Source of the DNA: Bacteroidota bacterium
Lineage (GTDB): Bacteria > Bacteroidota > Bacteroidia > NS11-12g > UBA9320
Direction: 5' to 3'
Length of the DNA stretch: 8,963 bases
Assembly: GCA_003484585.1 (NCBI GenBank)
Contig: DNBZ01000206.1
Coordinates: 1 to 8,963 of the forward strand
The translations under genes were made by a program, and so were the position numbers. Shown here one piece after another: positions 6,033 through 8,963 of this stretch (within the stretch, counting starts at the first letter, position 1; every line of letters starts with the position of its first letter). The notes under the pieces were generated by a model. The model was not told the origin of the DNA. It saw nothing but the letters and a program-made list of their open reading frames with translations, and searched no databases.

Positions 6033-8156
6033 TTGAAAAATAAGAATAAACAAAACGGACAATCCAATAGCTATGAGGAGATACTACAAGTACTCGCTGC
6101 TAGTCCTAATAGACCCCTAAACTATAAACAAGTGGGTGCCAAAGTACCACGCATATCCTATAAAGAAGTAAACAGTATATTAGAATTACTAGTAGGAGAA
6201 GGTAAGATAAAACAGCCTGAAGTAGGCAAATACATGTTTGAGCGAATGACTGCCGACGAAATAATAGGGAAACTAGATTTCAACTCTAGAGGTGATGCAT
6301 ACCTAGTAGTAGAAAATCTAGATGAAGACATTAAAGTGAAATCTGGCGATACCCTAGATGCCTTTGATGGTGACGAGGTAGCCGTAAAACTCAAATATAT
6401 TACGGGAAAAACTAAGCCAAAGGCCTTTGTAACTAGAGTAATAACTAGAGCAAGAGAAACATATGTAGGAACTGTATCTGCCGGAGGAAATTCATTTTTC
6501 ATAGTACCTGACGGTACTAAGATGCATACGGACTTCTTCTTACCAAAAGAGCGAGCAAACGGTGCTACAGATGGAGATAAAGTTATTTTTAAACTACGAG
6601 ACTGGCCAGCAAAAGCTAAAAACCCATATGCGGCTATAGTCGATATACTGGGTAGATCAGGAGAAAATACTGCAGAGATGCACGCTATAGTTGCAGAGTT
6701 TGGTTTTGACACTAAGTTTGATGATGTAGTGGAGCACGCTGCAGATGCTTTCCCTAAGACTATCTCGGCTGAAGAAATAGCCAAACGAGAAGATTACAGA
6801 AACATAACTACTTTCACAATAGATCCTGCAGATGCTAAGGATTTTGATGATGCACTTAGTTTTCAGACCTTGCCAAATGGCAATGTAGAAATAGGAGTAC
6901 ACATAGCAGATGTCTCTCACTTTGTCACTCCAGGAGATACTATAGACGATGAAGCTGTGAACAGAGCTACATCAGTTTACCTAGTAGATCGTACTATCCC
7001 TATGCTACCTGAGCGACTCAGTAATGAGCTATGCTCCCTGCGTCCGCATGAGGAATCACTTACTTTCTCAGCTATTTTTGAGCTAGATGCTCAAGGTACA
7101 GTAAAAAAATATCGTTTTGCTAAAACGGTCATCTACTCGGACCACAGGTTTTCGTATGAAGATGCCCAAGAGGTGATAGAAAACAAGACTGGCACATATG
7201 CTAAGGAACTAGAAACGATGAACGACATCGCTCTAAACCTCAGAAATGCTCGCTATGAAAATGGTGCTATAAATTTTGAGACTACCGAATTTAGATTTGT
7301 GCTAGACGAACAAGGAACACCTACAGCTGTGATTCCAAAAATGCGTAAAGATGCACACAAAATGATAGAGGAATATATGCTACTGGCTAATAAATATGTA
7401 GCTATGCATCTCTATACTAAAAATGATAAAATGCCACTTCCCTATCGTGTGCACGAGGAGCCAAGTGAAGAAAGAATACTAGAATTTGCGGAGACAGCAT
7501 TAGAGTTTGGCATCAAAATAGATACCAGTAGTTATAAAGCATACAGCCATTCTATCAATGAAATGGTAGCCAAAATAGAAGGTACTATGGAAGGAGATAT
7601 ACTACAGCCACTAGCTATACGTAGTATGCAGAAGGCATATTATACGAGTCAGAAAATTGGTCATTTTGGGCTAGCGTTTGACTATTACGCTCACTTCACC
7701 TCTCCTATACGTAGGTATCCTGATCTTATCACACATAGAATGTTAAATGATTATCTGACTAAGCATAAATCATTTGACTACGGTGACGTAGAGAAAATGG
7801 CCAGCCACAGTAGTAAGCAGGAGCAAAAAGCTACCAGTGCAGAGCGTGCCAGTACCAAGTACAAGCAGGTAGAATATCTAGCCAACTTCAAAGGAGAAGA
7901 GTTTGATGGAATCATAAGCGGAGTTACTGACTGGGGCATATTCGTAGAGATAATAGAGAATAAGTGTGAAGGAATGGTGAGACTACGCGATATGAAAGGC
8001 GACCACTATACCTTTTTACCAGAGAAGAAAAAAGTAATAGGCGATCGAACAAAAAAGACATATAGCATGGGACAACAAGTACGTATACGAGTAAAGAATA
8101 CTGACTTAGCAAAGCGAAATATAGATTTTGTGTTTGTAGAGGAGAGACATTCGTAA
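6033..8156 (+). CDS. rnr: Ribonuclease R (3'-5' exoribonuclease, RNase II family)
   Basis: 707 residues. In order: a winged-helix-like N-terminus (about 13-70), two cold-shock/OB domains (about 75-205), the RNB catalytic domain (about 255-580) and a C-terminal S1 domain (about 622-703). The metal-binding motif DPADAKDFDD supplies Asp264, Asp270, Asp272 and Asp273; FTSPIRRYPDLITHR (555-569) is the conserved nucleotide-binding block. The enzyme degrades structured RNA processively from the 3' end with Mg2+, in mRNA and rRNA turnover. It is shorter than the E. coli protein (about 813) mainly because the long basic tail after S1 is missing; the N-terminus is complete. The start is TTG, 11 nt past the ABC stop; the next in-frame ATG is codon 68, inside the helical domain, so TTG is real. 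Likely co-transcribed with its neighbours. Confidence 0.96.
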   Translation: MKNKNKQNGQSNSYEEILQVLAASPNRPLNYKQVGAKVPRISYKEVNSILELLVGEGKIKQPEVGKYMFERMTADEIIGKLDFNSRGDAYLVVENLDEDIKVKSGDTLDAFDGDEVAVKLKYITGKTKPKAFVTRVITRARETYVGTVSAGGNSFFIVPDGTKMHTDFFLPKERANGATDGDKVIFKLRDWPAKAKNPYAAIVDILGRSGENTAEMHAIVAEFGFDTKFDDVVEHAADAFPKTISAEEIAKREDYRNITTFTIDPADAKDFDDALSFQTLPNGNVEIGVHIADVSHFVTPGDTIDDEAVNRATSVYLVDRTIPMLPERLSNELCSLRPHEESLTFSAIFELDAQGTVKKYRFAKTVIYSDHRFSYEDAQEVIENKTGTYAKELETMNDIALNLRNARYENGAINFETTEFRFVLDEQGTPTAVIPKMRKDAHKMIEEYMLLANKYVAMHLYTKNDKMPLPYRVHEEPSEERILEFAETALEFGIKIDTSSYKAYSHSINEMVAKIEGTMEGDILQPLAIRSMQKAYYTSQKIGHFGLAFDYYAHFTSPIRRYPDLITHRMLNDYLTKHKSFDYGDVEKMASHSSKQEQKATSAERASTKYKQVEYLANFKGEEFDGIISGVTDWGIFVEIIENKCEGMVRLRDMKGDHYTFLPEKKKVIGDRTKKTYSMGQQVRIRVKNTDLAKRNIDFVFVEERHS

Positions 8157-8193
8157 ACCATAATTGAATAAGAGCGTTTACTTATCTATACAA

Positions 8194-8963
8194 GTGCAAA
8201 AGCTAAAACAACTACTCAACGACTTAGAACCTGCGATAGCAGACATTATAAACCAGCCTGGCTCGCCAAGAGCAGCTTATGAACCTATCAGCTATATACT
8301 TAGCCTTGGGGGTAAACGTATACGCCCAGCTATGGTCTTGGCAGCATATAAGCTTTATAATGATGAGTACACTGAAGAAGTATATAAAGTAGCTCAAGCA
8401 GTGGAGATGTTTCATAACTTCACATTATTACACGATGACATCATGGACAACTCTCCACTGCGTAGAGGACAAGAAACCGTGCATATAAAATGGGATGATG
8501 CTACGGCTATACTCTCAGGTGATTTACTTCAGATAGAAGTATACGAAAAACTAGCCGAAGTAGGTAACGTAGAGATTTTAAAACTCTTTAATGCTATGGC
8601 TCGTGAACTCTGCGAAGGGCAAATGAACGATATGCAGTTTGAGAAAATGGACATAGTAAGCAACGAAGGGTACTTAGATATGATTCGGCAAAAAACTGCT
8701 GTATTACTTGGGTTTAGCCTACAGGCAGGAGCCATACTAGGTGGAGCTAGTAAAGAAGATGGCAAAAAACTATATGATCTTGGAATCTCCATAGGCCTCG
8801 GCTTTCAGCTGATGGACGACTATCTAGATAGCTTTGGAGAAACTGCCAAAGTAGGAAAACGCATAGGTGGGGATATTTTAGAAAAGAAAAAAACCTATTT
8901 ATGGAATGAGATGTGGAGCAGACTTGATGATAATGAGAGGCAAGAAATTCTGAAATCATATTC
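8194..8963 (+). CDS. Polyprenyl diphosphate synthase (trans-isoprenyl), 3' end outside the window
   Basis: 256 codons are visible and the frame stays open to the edge; the family is about 320-330, so some 70 residues are missing. Motifs from the GTG start: GGKRIRP (39-45, IPP binding), first Asp-rich motif DDIMD (81-85) followed by RRG (90-92), second Asp-rich motif DDYLD (208-212), then GGDILEKKKT (225-234). The enzyme condenses IPP with allylic diphosphates. The residue five before the first motif is Phe76, which in related enzymes limits chain length toward FPP/GGPP; long-chain synthases often have Ala there. GGPP for carotenoids is therefore plausible but inferred. GTG at 8194 gives the expected distance to YEPISYILSLGG; an in-frame TTG at 8164, only 7 nt past the rnr stop, is the alternative and would add 10 residues. 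No ATG is available. Confidence 0.93.
   Translation, partial: MQKLKQLLNDLEPAIADIINQPGSPRAAYEPISYILSLGGKRIRPAMVLAAYKLYNDEYTEEVYKVAQAVEMFHNFTLLHDDIMDNSPLRRGQETVHIKWDDATAILSGDLLQIEVYEKLAEVGNVEILKLFNAMARELCEGQMNDMQFEKMDIVSNEGYLDMIRQKTAVLLGFSLQAGAILGGASKEDGKKLYDLGISIGLGFQLMDDYLDSFGETAKVGKRIGGDILEKKKTYLWNEMWSRLDDNERQEILKSY

Noticed and set aside
6158..6784. Open frame of 208 codons on the minus strand inside rnr
   Set aside because: It lies antisense to the well-supported RNB-family coding frame, is rich in Ser as expected for a shadow, and shows no recognisable motif.
8529..8959. Two minus-strand open frames near the right edge
   Set aside because: They overlap the polyprenyl synthase frame, which carries both Asp-rich motifs in the expected places.
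1..8963. tRNA, rRNA, CRISPR, insertion sequences, phage or defence genes
   Set aside because: Nearly all sequence is covered by eight ordinary genes, the gaps are under about 100 nt, and no repeats or motifs of such elements were seen.

Overview
The window looks like an ordinary chromosomal piece of a Bacteroidota genome. The evidence is a DUF4293 membrane protein, Bacteroidota-type -7 promoter boxes (TAnnTTTG), no clear Shine-Dalgarno sequences, roughly 40% GC by eye, and a CruF plus CrtD-like pair of the kind that makes monocyclic hydroxycarotenoids. I cannot place it more finely. There is no sign of mobile elements, phage, CRISPR or stable RNA genes.

Layout. Positions 1-22 hold the tail of a rho-independent terminator for a + strand gene outside the window, and 59-89 a second, bidirectional terminator. 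From 3829 down to 101 runs a tightly packed minus-strand operon: a CrtD/CrtI-like carotenoid desaturase, the carotenoid 1'-hydratase CruF (20 nt overlap), a small predicted exported protein of unknown function (1 nt gap) and a PcaF/PaaJ-type thiolase (16 nt gap), ending at the 59-89 terminator. Positions 3830-3903 form a 74 nt divergent promoter region with two outward-facing -7 boxes that together make an imperfect inverted repeat.

From 3904 the + strand carries a second co-directional block: a DUF4293 four-helix membrane protein, a fused double-ATPase ABC protein of the dipeptide/oligopeptide type without a permease, ribonuclease R, and a trans-polyprenyl diphosphate synthase that runs off the right edge. 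Three of these genes have only non-ATG starts (TTG, TTG, and GTG or TTG), as does the desaturase.

Function. CruF and CrtD would act in sequence on the open end of a monocyclic carotenoid: hydration at C-1', then 3',4'-desaturation, as in saproxanthin/myxol/flexixanthin-type pigments. The polyprenyl synthase at the far end may supply the GGPP precursor. Phytoene synthase, phytoene desaturase, cyclase and ring hydroxylase are not here and must lie elsewhere. The ABC protein and RNase R are unrelated housekeeping-type functions. I see no convincing undescribed system; the points most worth a second look are the unknown exported protein inside the carotenoid operon and the symmetric divergent promoter.
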